Source of the DNA: a virus
Strand: one strand, 5' to 3'
Virus record (IMG/VR): IMGVR_UViG_3300008012_000148
Coordinates: 1-26,697 of that record
DNA: 26,697 nt
Part shown: piece by piece, positions 1 to 7,539 of the stretch
How positions within the stretch are numbered: the stretch's first letter is position 1
How the letters are laid out: every line of letters begins with the position of its first letter
Translations under genes and position numbers: made by a program
Notes under the pieces: model-generated
What the model saw: only the letters and a program-made list of their open reading frames with translations
The model's database searches: none
What the model was told of the DNA's origin: nothing

Positions 1-63
1 GTGGACGTATCCACGAAGCCAGAGGCCGGAACTCCCGACAACCTATCAAGGCGACAAATTTAA
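1..63 (+). CDS. Possible C-terminal end of the gene upstream of the capsid gene (partial)
   Basis: Frame 1 is open from the window edge to a TAA at 61-63 and would encode a hydrophilic tail of about 20 residues (ends LSRRQI). In podoviruses the gene before the capsid gene is usually the scaffolding protein, whose C-terminus is charged, so this could be its end. Only about 60 bases are visible and frame 2 is also open across this stretch, so the reading frame is a guess based on position. The stop lies 26 nt before the capsid ATG, leaving room for the promoter-like element and ribosome binding site. Confidence 0.3.
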   Translation: MDVSTKPEAGTPDNLSRRQI

Positions 64-81
64 CTGGTTCAATATAGGAGC
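62..81 (+). promoter_or_regulatory. Promoter-like 20-nt element before the capsid gene, resembling a T7-type phage promoter
   Basis: The element AACTGGTTCAATATAGGAGC matches 18 of 20 bases with an element on the minus strand at 22255-22236. Its core CAATATAGG differs by one base from the CACTATAGG core of T7, SP6 and K11 promoters (T7 phi10 sits just before the T7 capsid gene). No good sigma-70 -35 box stands 16-18 bases upstream. The AGGAG inside it also serves as the capsid Shine-Dalgarno, 9 nt from the ATG at 90. Whether a phage RNA polymerase gene exists elsewhere in this genome cannot be seen. Confidence 0.45.
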
Positions 82-89
82 TATAAATT

Positions 90-938
90 ATGTCTACGAA
101 CCTCAGTCCAGCGTTCGTGCAACTATTTGAAGCGGAAGTTCATCAAGCGTATCAAGGCGCTGCTGTTCTCCGTGGTGCTGCACGTACCCGAAATGGTGTA
201 ACGGGAGACACCGTAAAATTCCCGAAAGTCGGCAAAGGAACTGCGTCGGTTCGCGTTCCACAAACTGACGTCACACCGATTAACGCAGCCTTTTCACAAG
301 TCTCCGTTAGTATGCAAGACTTTGTTGCTGCTGAATATTCTGATATATTTAATCAGCAAAAAGTTAACTTCGATGAGCGTCAAGAATTAGCGCAAGTCGT
401 AGGTAACGCTATCGGACGCCGCGAAGACCAAATCATTATTGATGCACTTAACGCCGCTTCAGCCGGGTCTACAGTTGCTAAAACTGTTGTTACCTCTGGT
501 TCAGCAGCAGCATCAAACTTGAACGTTGGTAAAATTTTAGCAGCGAAAAAAGCTTTGGACGCTAAAAACGTTCCAGCAGCAGACCGTCACATGGTAATCC
601 ATGCTAATAACTTGTCTGGTTTGCTTGGTGATGAGCGTGCAATTTCAAGTGACTTCCAAACTGTTCAAGCATTAGTCAGCGGAAACGTTAACACAATGCT
701 AGGCTTTCAGTTTCACATTGTGGGTGACCGCGATGAGGGTGGTCTACCGTTGGCAACTGCTGACAGAACTTGTTTTGCTTTCCATCGTTCAGCACTTGGT
801 GTTGGTGTTGGTATCGCTCCAAAAACTGAAATCAACTACATCCCTGAGAAAACTTCTTTCTTAGTGACAGCAATGTTGTCAATGGGTGCTGGTGCAATCG
901 ACGTAGACGGCATCGTTGATGTTGTTTGCGAAGAATAA
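90..938 (+). CDS. Major capsid protein
   Basis: This 282-aa protein is most likely the major head subunit that assembles the icosahedral shell. It looks like the short capsid proteins of marine podoviruses. An N-terminal helical part (residues about 1-35) leads into a beta-rich segment with VKFPKVGKGTASVRVPQ, a helical stretch with a double-Arg (about 110), and a C-terminal beta region ending AGAIDVDGIVDVVCEE. The size and position fit: it is directly before a small head protein and then tail tubular protein A, as gene 10 precedes genes 11 and 12 in T7. The start is supported by AGGAG 9 nt upstream. It is probably the most highly expressed gene here, with a promoter-like element before it and a strong hairpin after the next gene. 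The assignment rests on overall resemblance and context; there is no single diagnostic motif. Confidence 0.85.
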   Translation: MSTNLSPAFVQLFEAEVHQAYQGAAVLRGAARTRNGVTGDTVKFPKVGKGTASVRVPQTDVTPINAAFSQVSVSMQDFVAAEYSDIFNQQKVNFDERQELAQVVGNAIGRREDQIIIDALNAASAGSTVAKTVVTSGSAAASNLNVGKILAAKKALDAKNVPAADRHMVIHANNLSGLLGDERAISSDFQTVQALVSGNVNTMLGFQFHIVGDRDEGGLPLATADRTCFAFHRSALGVGVGIAPKTEINYIPEKTSFLVTAMLSMGAGAIDVDGIVDVVCEE

Positions 939-950
939 GGAGAGATAATC

Positions 951-1235
951 ATGGCATTTGCAGCAACAGGTATGTCCTCACTAGGTGGTCAGTCAATGAA
1001 GGGTACAGTCCCGGCATTGTATTGTTACACAACAACGGACGCTCATACAGTCGTTGATGGCTCTGGCTATTTCAACGATTTGTCAGACACACTAGCAGTT
1101 GGGGATATGATTATTGTCCACGGTGCTACGGGTGGTACACGAACAATTACTATGCACGTTGTAGTCAGCAATGCTTCAGGCGTTGTTGATATGTCAGACG
1201 GTACAGTAATCGCTGTGGTAACTGACTCAGACTAA
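951..1235 (+). CDS. Small head-associated protein, possibly a decoration protein
   Basis: This 94-aa protein starts 12 nt after the capsid stop with a strong AAGGAGA ribosome binding site, so it is almost certainly co-transcribed with the capsid gene. It is rich in Gly, Thr and Val and predicted to be all-beta. The central SGYFNDLSDTLAVGDMIIV resembles a family of small phage proteins found beside capsid or tail genes in marine phages, sometimes recovered with virions. A role as head decoration or stabilising protein is inferred from position, size and beta content. There is no transmembrane segment or signal peptide. The gene is followed at once by the hairpin at 1243-1265, which would let capsid and this protein be made in excess over the tail genes. 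Confidence 0.6.
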   Translation: MAFAATGMSSLGGQSMKGTVPALYCYTTTDAHTVVDGSGYFNDLSDTLAVGDMIIVHGATGGTRTITMHVVVSNASGVVDMSDGTVIAVVTDSD

Positions 1236-1242
1236 TATGGTT

Positions 1243-1265
1243 GGGGGCGGTTGCGCCCCCTTCCC
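1243..1265 (+). terminator. Strong GC hairpin after the head genes, probable (leaky) terminator
   Basis: A perfect 7-bp G/C stem pairs GGGGGCG (1243-1249) with CGCCCCC (1254-1260) around a GTTG loop. It is followed by TTCCCTAATT, a poor U-tract. It lies 7 nt after the stop of the small head protein and 18 nt before the tail tubular protein A start. This is the same place as the T7 late terminator Tphi, which follows gene 10. The weak U-tract suggests partial read-through into the tail genes, or a transcript-end stabiliser. Confidence 0.65.
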
Positions 1266-1283
1266 TAATTCAAGGAGAGACTT

Positions 1284-1913
1284 ATGGCGGCTGGCGACAC
1301 AGACGTAAGTATATGTAACAAAGCCCTTGTGTTCCTTGGGGCAAGTAAAATCACAAGTTTTTCAGATGCGTCGGCTGCGGCTGACGCTTGTAATATTTTG
1401 TATAAGGAAGTTAAAGCATCCACCCTTGCGATGTACTCTTGGACATTTACACTAGGTAAAGCAACGCTAGCGCAAGAAACGACAGTACCTACAAGTGAAT
1501 GGTCATATCAGTACGCTTTACCGAACGATATGCTCAGTGGCGTTCCTAGAGCGGTTCGAGCCAGTACCACAGCGGGTTCACCTCTTATTAAGAATTGGGA
1601 AATAGGTCAGTCATCTAATGGTGGTACGGTTTTGTTTTCTGATGAAACGACCATAACAATAGATTACCAAAAAGATGTAAATGAAGGAGCTTTGCCGTCG
1701 TACTTTGTCACGCTCTTAGCTTATCAGTTAGCATGGCATCTTGCAGAAACAATGACAGACCAAACAACTAAGGTGGAATTGTGGCGTAGTATTGCACTAG
1801 GCACACCGGGCGAAGGTATGCGCGGCGGTTATTTTAGACAGGCAGTAAGCACTGATAGTGCGGGTCAGACGCCGGGAGTTATATCAGATTATATGTTGAC
1901 CGAGCTTAGATGA
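1284..1913 (+). CDS. Tail tubular protein A (head-tail adaptor, T7 gp11-like)
   Basis: This 209-aa protein belongs to the family of T7 gp11 (196 aa), which forms the ring between portal and nozzle in short-tailed phages. The diagnostic N-terminal part is CNKALVFLGASKITSFSD (residues about 11-28), followed by a helix with ADACNILYKEVKASTLAMYSW, where family members carry the conserved segment ending in W. The mid-region YALPNDML is also typical. A good site (AAGGAGAGACTT) precedes the ATG. Its stop overlaps the ATG of tail tubular protein B by four bases (ATGA), giving translational coupling of two proteins that contact each other in the virion. Confidence 0.9.
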   Translation: MAAGDTDVSICNKALVFLGASKITSFSDASAAADACNILYKEVKASTLAMYSWTFTLGKATLAQETTVPTSEWSYQYALPNDMLSGVPRAVRASTTAGSPLIKNWEIGQSSNGGTVLFSDETTITIDYQKDVNEGALPSYFVTLLAYQLAWHLAETMTDQTTKVELWRSIALGTPGEGMRGGYFRQAVSTDSAGQTPGVISDYMLTELR

Positions 1914-3988
1914 GTAAATTCCAAGCATATCAGGCTAGCTTTACTGGCGGGGAAATGGACCCCCTACTCCGTGGTCGTACTGACTTACAGCAATACTATA
2001 ACACTGTAGCTACCGCCGATAATGTTTTGTTTGAACCGCAAGGTGGTTTTAGTCGCCGTCCGGGTTTACGTTTTCTGCAAGATATAACCGCTGACAATGC
2101 GGCTAATGGTGTTCTGCTTATACCGTTTGAGTTTAGCACGACCCAGAACTTTATGATTGTTGCAACCCGATATGCAAACGCAACTATACGTTTTCGTTTC
2201 TACGCTAATCAGGTTTTGCTCACCAACATCAACGGGTCGGGCAATAGTTATTTAGATTTTAGTGTGGGAACTTTGTACGTTGAGACTGCGGTTGATATGG
2301 ATAAAGTTTATTTTACGCAATCTGCTGATACTCTTATTGTTGTCAATGAAGCTTTTGCTCCGTTTAAAATTGTGCGCGGGGCTAATAATTCAACTTGGAC
2401 GGTTGCAGCACTTTCGTTAACTGCTCCCAAAACAGTTTTTGATTTAGTAGAAACAGAACGACCCGGCGGTGTAGTCGCATCAATTACACCTTCGGCTGTT
2501 ACTGGTGCAATAAAATTAACAGCTTCTACTGGTATGTTTCTTGTTGGTCAAGTTGACCAGTTTTTTACTGTTAATAATGGTTTTGGTAGAGCTAAAGTTA
2601 CTAAATTTATTAGTTCTACAGTTGTAGAGGCTGTGGTAGAAATACCCTTTCATAACACAGATGCTATAGCTTCTGGTGATTATGTTATGGAAACTCAGCA
2701 TGAAGACTCTTGGAGCAATACAAGGGGATGGCCTAGGACTTGTTCCTTTCACGAGGGCCGATTGTATTTTGGTGGTTCGGCTTCTGAACCTTCAACGCTT
2801 TTTGCATCAAAGGTTGGAGACTTTTTTAATTTTAAACCAACCGAAGGTTTAGACGATGACGCTATAAAAGTTACGCTTTCAACGGACAGTGTAAACGCGA
2901 TAACGGCTTTACGCTCTGGGCGTGACCTACAAATATTTACGTCAGGTGCAGAGTTTTTTGTTCCGCAAGCTGACCTATCTCCTATTACACCGTCTAACAT
3001 AACCGTGAAGTCTGCAACCCGGCGTGGCTCTAAGCTAGGTATTCGACCTCAAGCGGCTGAAGGTGGCACGTTGTTTATTCAACGTCAGGGTAAAGCCTTA
3101 CGTGAGATGTTGTTTAGTGATGTAGAACTAAGCTATGTGGCTAACAACGTGTCGTTGCTTAACTCCCATCTTTTACTCGACCCTCAACGCATGGCGCTTC
3201 GTAACGCCACCGATACAACCGAGGGCGATTTGCTAATGATTGTGAACGGTACAGACCCAACAGGCTATAGAGCGTCTTCTGTGGGGCTAACAGGTACAAT
3301 AGCGGCTTATATGCTTAATAGACCCCAACAGATTGTGGCCCCGGCTGTCTGGACCACAGACGGTGATTTTATCGACATAGGCGTGGACCTAGATACAATC
3401 TACACGGTGGTCAAAAGAACTATCGGTGGTTCCGCTAAATACTATCTAGAAGTCTTTGACGATGACCGCACAACAGACAGTGCTATTCAATATTATTCTG
3501 GTGCAGTAAGCCCGGACCAATCGTTGCCGGGAAGCACTACAGCCGGGAGCCTATCGCATCTAGAAGCTAAGACGGTAAAGATAGTACGCGACGATATTGT
3601 AGATACAGACAGAACGGTAAGCTCTGGCAATGTTACGTTAAATGGTACGGCGTCAAGTTATGTAGAGGTAGGTCTTGATTTTAGTGTTGAGGTAACAACA
3701 CAGCCCGTTGAGTTACGTTTGTCCACAGGTTCAATGCAATCAACTAAGCGACGTATCATAGAGGCTTCTCCAATTTTATTTCTTACACAGAATGTAACTG
3801 TAGGGGGCAAAGAAGTGCCAACACAAACCACCCTATCGGGGTCAGGTGGCGTTACGTCCTTTTCTGGGGTCAAGACCGTAGATGGATTAACCGGGTTTTC
3901 CTTAGACGGTCAGGTTACCATTTCACAAGACAAACCATTATTTATGACAGTTTTAGCATTAGATTATAAAGTGAGCAGCGGAGCATGA
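1910..3988 (+). CDS. Tail tubular protein B (nozzle, T7 gp12-like)
   Basis: This 692-aa protein forms the tail nozzle below the adaptor ring. Family hallmarks are the N-terminal GGEMDPLLRGRTDLQQY (residues 13-29), then GGFSRRPGLRFL (about 45-56), and near residue 282 the block GRLYFGGSASEPSTLFAS. A long beta-rich C-terminal half follows, as expected for the nozzle propellers. T7 gp12 is somewhat longer (794 aa), and members in other podoviruses vary. It is coupled by ATGA overlaps to tail tubular protein A upstream and to the gp14-like core protein downstream. The three large antisense open frames in this region have no protein-like features. Confidence 0.9.
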   Translation: MSKFQAYQASFTGGEMDPLLRGRTDLQQYYNTVATADNVLFEPQGGFSRRPGLRFLQDITADNAANGVLLIPFEFSTTQNFMIVATRYANATIRFRFYANQVLLTNINGSGNSYLDFSVGTLYVETAVDMDKVYFTQSADTLIVVNEAFAPFKIVRGANNSTWTVAALSLTAPKTVFDLVETERPGGVVASITPSAVTGAIKLTASTGMFLVGQVDQFFTVNNGFGRAKVTKFISSTVVEAVVEIPFHNTDAIASGDYVMETQHEDSWSNTRGWPRTCSFHEGRLYFGGSASEPSTLFASKVGDFFNFKPTEGLDDDAIKVTLSTDSVNAITALRSGRDLQIFTSGAEFFVPQADLSPITPSNITVKSATRRGSKLGIRPQAAEGGTLFIQRQGKALREMLFSDVELSYVANNVSLLNSHLLLDPQRMALRNATDTTEGDLLMIVNGTDPTGYRASSVGLTGTIAAYMLNRPQQIVAPAVWTTDGDFIDIGVDLDTIYTVVKRTIGGSAKYYLEVFDDDRTTDSAIQYYSGAVSPDQSLPGSTTAGSLSHLEAKTVKIVRDDIVDTDRTVSSGNVTLNGTASSYVEVGLDFSVEVTTQPVELRLSTGSMQSTKRRIIEASPILFLTQNVTVGGKEVPTQTTLSGSGGVTSFSGVKTVDGLTGFSLDGQVTISQDKPLFMTVLALDYKVSSGA

Positions 3989-4479
3989 GTGGAGCATTAC
4001 AAATAGCGGGTTCAGTATTAAGCGGCCTTGCACAAATAAGACAAGCCCAAGCACAGGCTGTTCAATATGAAATGAAAGCCCGTAACGAGGTTATTCAAGC
4101 TCGAACGGATGCGGTCAATTATAAGGTAGAAGGTAACGAGCGCATGAAAGAGTTGCTTGTTGCTATGAGTAGTTCTGTAGCAAATGCGGCGGCTGGTGGC
4201 TTAGACCCTTACGGTGCAATGGAAACCAAAGACTTAATAAACATGAACTCTATGAGGGTTGCGGGTATGGATATTCGTAAGCTTAATCTTAATTCAGAGA
4301 TGGCAATTCTTCGCGGTGAGTCAAATGCACAACAAGCTAGGTTAGCTGGTAAGGCTGGCGTTAAATATGCAAGCGTTGCAGCAGCGGCTAATGTTGCTAC
4401 GACAACAGGTCAGGTCATGGCGACGGGCGGTAGTTCTGGTTCTTTTATGCCACCTAGTAACTTGGCGGCAATAAGCTAA
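3985..4479 (+). CDS. Internal virion core protein, T7 gp14-like
   Basis: This 164-aa protein has the features of small internal core proteins that are ejected first into the host envelope. An N-terminal glycine/alanine-rich hydrophobic helix (SGALQIAGSVLSGLAQI) is followed by long amphipathic Ala/Gln/Arg-rich helices (QAQAQAVQYEMKARNEVIQA) and the conserved mid-region with AAAGGLDPYGAMETK. The location after tail tubular protein B and before two large internal proteins is that of T7 genes 14-15-16. The start overlaps the preceding stop (ATGA), and its own stop overlaps the next start (TAATG). The function in forming an outer-membrane channel for DNA entry is known for T7 gp14 and inferred here. 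Confidence 0.75.
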   Translation: MSGALQIAGSVLSGLAQIRQAQAQAVQYEMKARNEVIQARTDAVNYKVEGNERMKELLVAMSSSVANAAAGGLDPYGAMETKDLINMNSMRVAGMDIRKLNLNSEMAILRGESNAQQARLAGKAGVKYASVAAAANVATTTGQVMATGGSSGSFMPPSNLAAIS

Positions 4480-6239
4480 TGGCTGAAAGCGTAAGATATC
4501 AAGGGCGGCGGGTAGCACTTCGCATACCTGAAGCCCAAGCGTTTGAGGCGCAAGCTATAGAGCGTGGCATGGGGCAACTACAGCAATCCCTAAATCGTAT
4601 GACTAACTTCTTTGCAGAACAAAACCAAATAAAAGCAAAGATCGAAGGTGAAGAGTACGGCGCGGCTAATGCTCCTACGATGGAGCAAATTCTAGCAGCT
4701 AGAGAAACGGGCGAAGAGTTAAAACTGCCCGGTGATAAAAACAGTTTATATGGTCGAGCGGCACGACAAGCAGCGGCAACGGTTGTGTCTTCCGAGTTAG
4801 AGCTTGCAGCTCGAAAAGAAATGAACTCTGCTATATTAGATTTTGAAACTAGAGAAGCTAACCCGGCTAGCCTACAAGATAAGTTAGATGCAATTATTCA
4901 AGGGTACTCATCAACCTTTGATGAAACTGTTCCCTCAATGGCTAGAAGCATGAAAGCTAAGTTGGCTCTTACAGCAAACGCAAAATACACTAGTTATCAC
5001 AGTTCATATATTAAAAACCAAAAAGATAAATCAAAGTCAGCTTGGATGGCTTCAGCGCAACTTGACCTAGAAAACATGGATGAGCTTCTTCAAGTTAATC
5101 TAACTGGTTTAGATGCTAACGGTCAGATTGAAGCAAAGTTTGTTGATGCTAATACGCTTGCATCTTTAAAAGCTAATAAACTTGTTGAAATGCAAGCTAG
5201 AGATTTTTCACCTTCACAAATATCTGCATGGAGTTCTGCATGGGATACTCAGTCAGTAGCTTCTGCAACGCAGTTAGTTAATGACAATATACTTACTTTA
5301 AAAAACCCTGATGCTTTAATTAGAAATATAGCACGGGGAGATATTTCAAAACTTGATGTTAAAACTAAAGCGGCAATATCTATTCTACAAAATAATGATT
5401 TATCATTTGCTGAAATAGCGCAAAACCTTCGCAACTTTAGAAGTAATGAGTTAGCAGCTAGAGCGCAGCAAGAGGCCGCTAATGACAAGGAACAAATTAA
5501 GTTAAATGATGGTTATGCCGCTATTATGCTTGGAGCTATAAACGAAGGTGATGCAACGTTATTCAAAGAAAACTATGACCAACTTTATAAATACGACAAA
5601 TTTAGGGCTGAAGAACTTAAAACAAAATATTTAGAGGCCGGACTTGCGCCAGCTATTAGTGATAATGGTTCTCGTGGCTATCTCCAAGGGTTACGGTCTA
5701 ACATAGGTTTTGATGATGTTAATGACCATTGGCTCAATTTAAGTTTAGCTGACCGAGATAAGTTTTATAAACTAGCAGAATTTCATCAAAATGAAGAAAC
5801 CCAAGTAGCTGTTAATAATTTACTTGGAGCAATGGAATTACCTAAAAACTATAAGGAACTTGATAGTAAAGACCCTAACTTTCAAAAAACTTTTCTTGCA
5901 CAAAAATTAGTTAGCGCATTAGAAAACGAAGCTTTAACATTTAAAAGGCTTGACCAAGATTTTGATGCCACGGGATTTGTTCAAACTTTAATAACTCAAT
6001 TTAATGATGACATAGAAGCGGCTGTTAATAATGTAAGAGTTGTTGCTGCAAAAAGCCTTATCGACCTAATAAATAGAGAGGGTCAGCTAGATTTACAATT
6101 AGACGATTTTAATGCAGCAATATCAACGCTTCAGGGTTTCAAGGGATTACTTGAAAACAGACAAGGTTTGCCCGGTGACCTAAACCTTACTCAAGATAAC
6201 ATTGACGCGTTTATTCGTAAAATGGAAGAGGCTTTATAA
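4479..6239 (+). CDS. Internal virion protein (gp15-position), helical
   Basis: This 586-aa, largely alpha-helical, charged protein contains long stretches free of Gly/Pro and several Ala/Glu/Lys-rich coiled-coil-like segments. It begins MAESVRYQGRRVALRIPEAQAF. I see no catalytic motif. Its place between a gp14-like and two larger internal proteins corresponds to T7 gp15, part of the ejected periplasmic DNA-transport tunnel, and length and helicity fit. It is linked to both neighbours by TAATG one-base overlaps, so stoichiometry may be controlled by translational coupling. The name rests on position and composition. Confidence 0.65.
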   Translation: MAESVRYQGRRVALRIPEAQAFEAQAIERGMGQLQQSLNRMTNFFAEQNQIKAKIEGEEYGAANAPTMEQILAARETGEELKLPGDKNSLYGRAARQAAATVVSSELELAARKEMNSAILDFETREANPASLQDKLDAIIQGYSSTFDETVPSMARSMKAKLALTANAKYTSYHSSYIKNQKDKSKSAWMASAQLDLENMDELLQVNLTGLDANGQIEAKFVDANTLASLKANKLVEMQARDFSPSQISAWSSAWDTQSVASATQLVNDNILTLKNPDALIRNIARGDISKLDVKTKAAISILQNNDLSFAEIAQNLRNFRSNELAARAQQEAANDKEQIKLNDGYAAIMLGAINEGDATLFKENYDQLYKYDKFRAEELKTKYLEAGLAPAISDNGSRGYLQGLRSNIGFDDVNDHWLNLSLADRDKFYKLAEFHQNEETQVAVNNLLGAMELPKNYKELDSKDPNFQKTFLAQKLVSALENEALTFKRLDQDFDATGFVQTLITQFNDDIEAAVNNVRVVAAKSLIDLINREGQLDLQLDDFNAAISTLQGFKGLLENRQGLPGDLNLTQDNIDAFIRKMEEAL

Positions 6240-7534
6240 TGGATATACTTGAAGCCCGAAGACAGTCTCACAGCGTAAGACAAAACCCTATGCACGATTT
6301 GGTTTTTACATCAACGGGCGTTGAGGTTGCTAATATGCGCCCCAGAAACACCACTAAAGAAATGTTTGGGTTTGATGGGCAAGATGTAGCGAATACAGCA
6401 AAAGCGGCGGGTCGAGCAATAGCTGGTGGTGTTCAAGATACTGTAACGGGCGTTGTTGGTTTAGCCGATGATATTGGTCAAACGATTGATGAAAAAATTG
6501 GTGGTCTTGGTTATTTAACGATGGGGCCTGACGGTATTGAGTATACGCGAGAAAAAAAAGAAGATGCGCCTAGATTAGACGAATTATTTGAGTCTGGCTT
6601 GCAAGAACTTGGAATAAAAGTTCCGCAAGGTGATAGCCCGGTTGAGGCTATGGCTAGGGGCCTAGTGCAGTTTGGTGCGGGTATGGTTGCCGCTCCTATT
6701 CGTGGTGCGGGATACGTTAATACAATGTTGCGTGGTGGTTTTGCTGATGCGCTGTTTGACCCAGAAGAAGGTAACCTTTCAACGCTTCTTAAAGAGTTTG
6801 GATTAGAGGGTGCAGTTCTTGATTTCTTAGATAGTAAAGTTGACGAGGATGCTACTGCTGAAGAACGCTTAACGGCTAGAGTTAAGCAAGCAATAGAAGG
6901 TGCTGGCGTTGCATTGCCAATAGACGCTTATCCATTAATAACTCAAGGCTTTAAAACAGTTAAAGAAAATGGTGGTGCGGTTGAAATAATTCGTAACAAA
7001 CTGTCAACTGTTAAAAAACGACTAACGCAGCCCGGTGATATGCCTACGGTTGGTAGCACTGGTGGTAACATAGGCGTTGATACTTCCTATAGGATGCAGC
7101 ATCAACCAAATGAAGAAGGTGCGCCACTTTTTGATATGACCGGTGGTGGTGAAGTTTTTCCTGATGATATCTATTCATCAAATGGTTTAAGGTTTTACGG
7201 TAGCCCAAACAATGAATTTGATAGAGAAAGCTTTGAAATAATACAAAAGGTAAGAGGCAACCCAGAAGCAGAAGTAACTATCTATAGAGCGGTTCCAAAC
7301 GAAGAAAGTATTTCTACTATTAACCCCGGTGACTTTGTAACGATAAGTAAAAAATATGCAGAATTACACGGTGAAAGTGGTTATGGAAAAGATGGAACTG
7401 ACAAAGGTAAAATTATAAGCATTAAAGTAAAAGCAAAAGATTTAAGGTCTGAAGGTAATGACTTAAATGAATTTGGTTATTTTCCAAAAAGTGTACAAAA
7501 ACCAGACGTTATAACTGGAAAAAGTGAAGGTTAA
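6239..7534 (+). CDS. Internal virion protein with C-terminal ADP-ribosyltransferase-like domain
   Basis: This 431-aa protein has two parts. Residues about 40-260 resemble the N-terminal regions of large phage polyvalent and internal proteins: Gly/Ala-rich membrane-active-looking helices, then a FADALFDPEEGNLSTLLKEF segment of a kind frequent in such proteins. Residues about 310-425 match the pattern of ADP-ribosyltransferase domains of phage polyvalent proteins (ART-PolyVal type). They show IYRAVP with Arg350, INPGDFVTISKKYAELHG with His377, a lysine-rich strand KIISIKVKAKDLRSEG, and NEFGYFP with Glu411 as the likely catalytic Glu. An enzyme packed inside the virion could modify a host protein as the DNA enters; this is inference from the family. 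It may alternatively be an inactive structural relic. It is separated by only 5 nt from the 950-aa protein, so the two may work as one internal complex. Confidence 0.65.
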   Translation: MDILEARRQSHSVRQNPMHDLVFTSTGVEVANMRPRNTTKEMFGFDGQDVANTAKAAGRAIAGGVQDTVTGVVGLADDIGQTIDEKIGGLGYLTMGPDGIEYTREKKEDAPRLDELFESGLQELGIKVPQGDSPVEAMARGLVQFGAGMVAAPIRGAGYVNTMLRGGFADALFDPEEGNLSTLLKEFGLEGAVLDFLDSKVDEDATAEERLTARVKQAIEGAGVALPIDAYPLITQGFKTVKENGGAVEIIRNKLSTVKKRLTQPGDMPTVGSTGGNIGVDTSYRMQHQPNEEGAPLFDMTGGGEVFPDDIYSSNGLRFYGSPNNEFDRESFEIIQKVRGNPEAEVTIYRAVPNEESISTINPGDFVTISKKYAELHGESGYGKDGTDKGKIISIKVKAKDLRSEGNDLNEFGYFPKSVQKPDVITGKSEG

Positions 7535-7539
7535 AAATA

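Noticed and set aside
1-14. Hairpin GTGGA-CGTA-TCCAC at the left edge
   Set aside because: Only 5-bp arms without a U-tract, in what is probably the end of a coding region. It cannot be judged at the window edge.
2516-3000. Two antisense frames under tail tubular protein B
   Set aside because: No protein-like composition and no initiation signals, inside a clearly coding gene.
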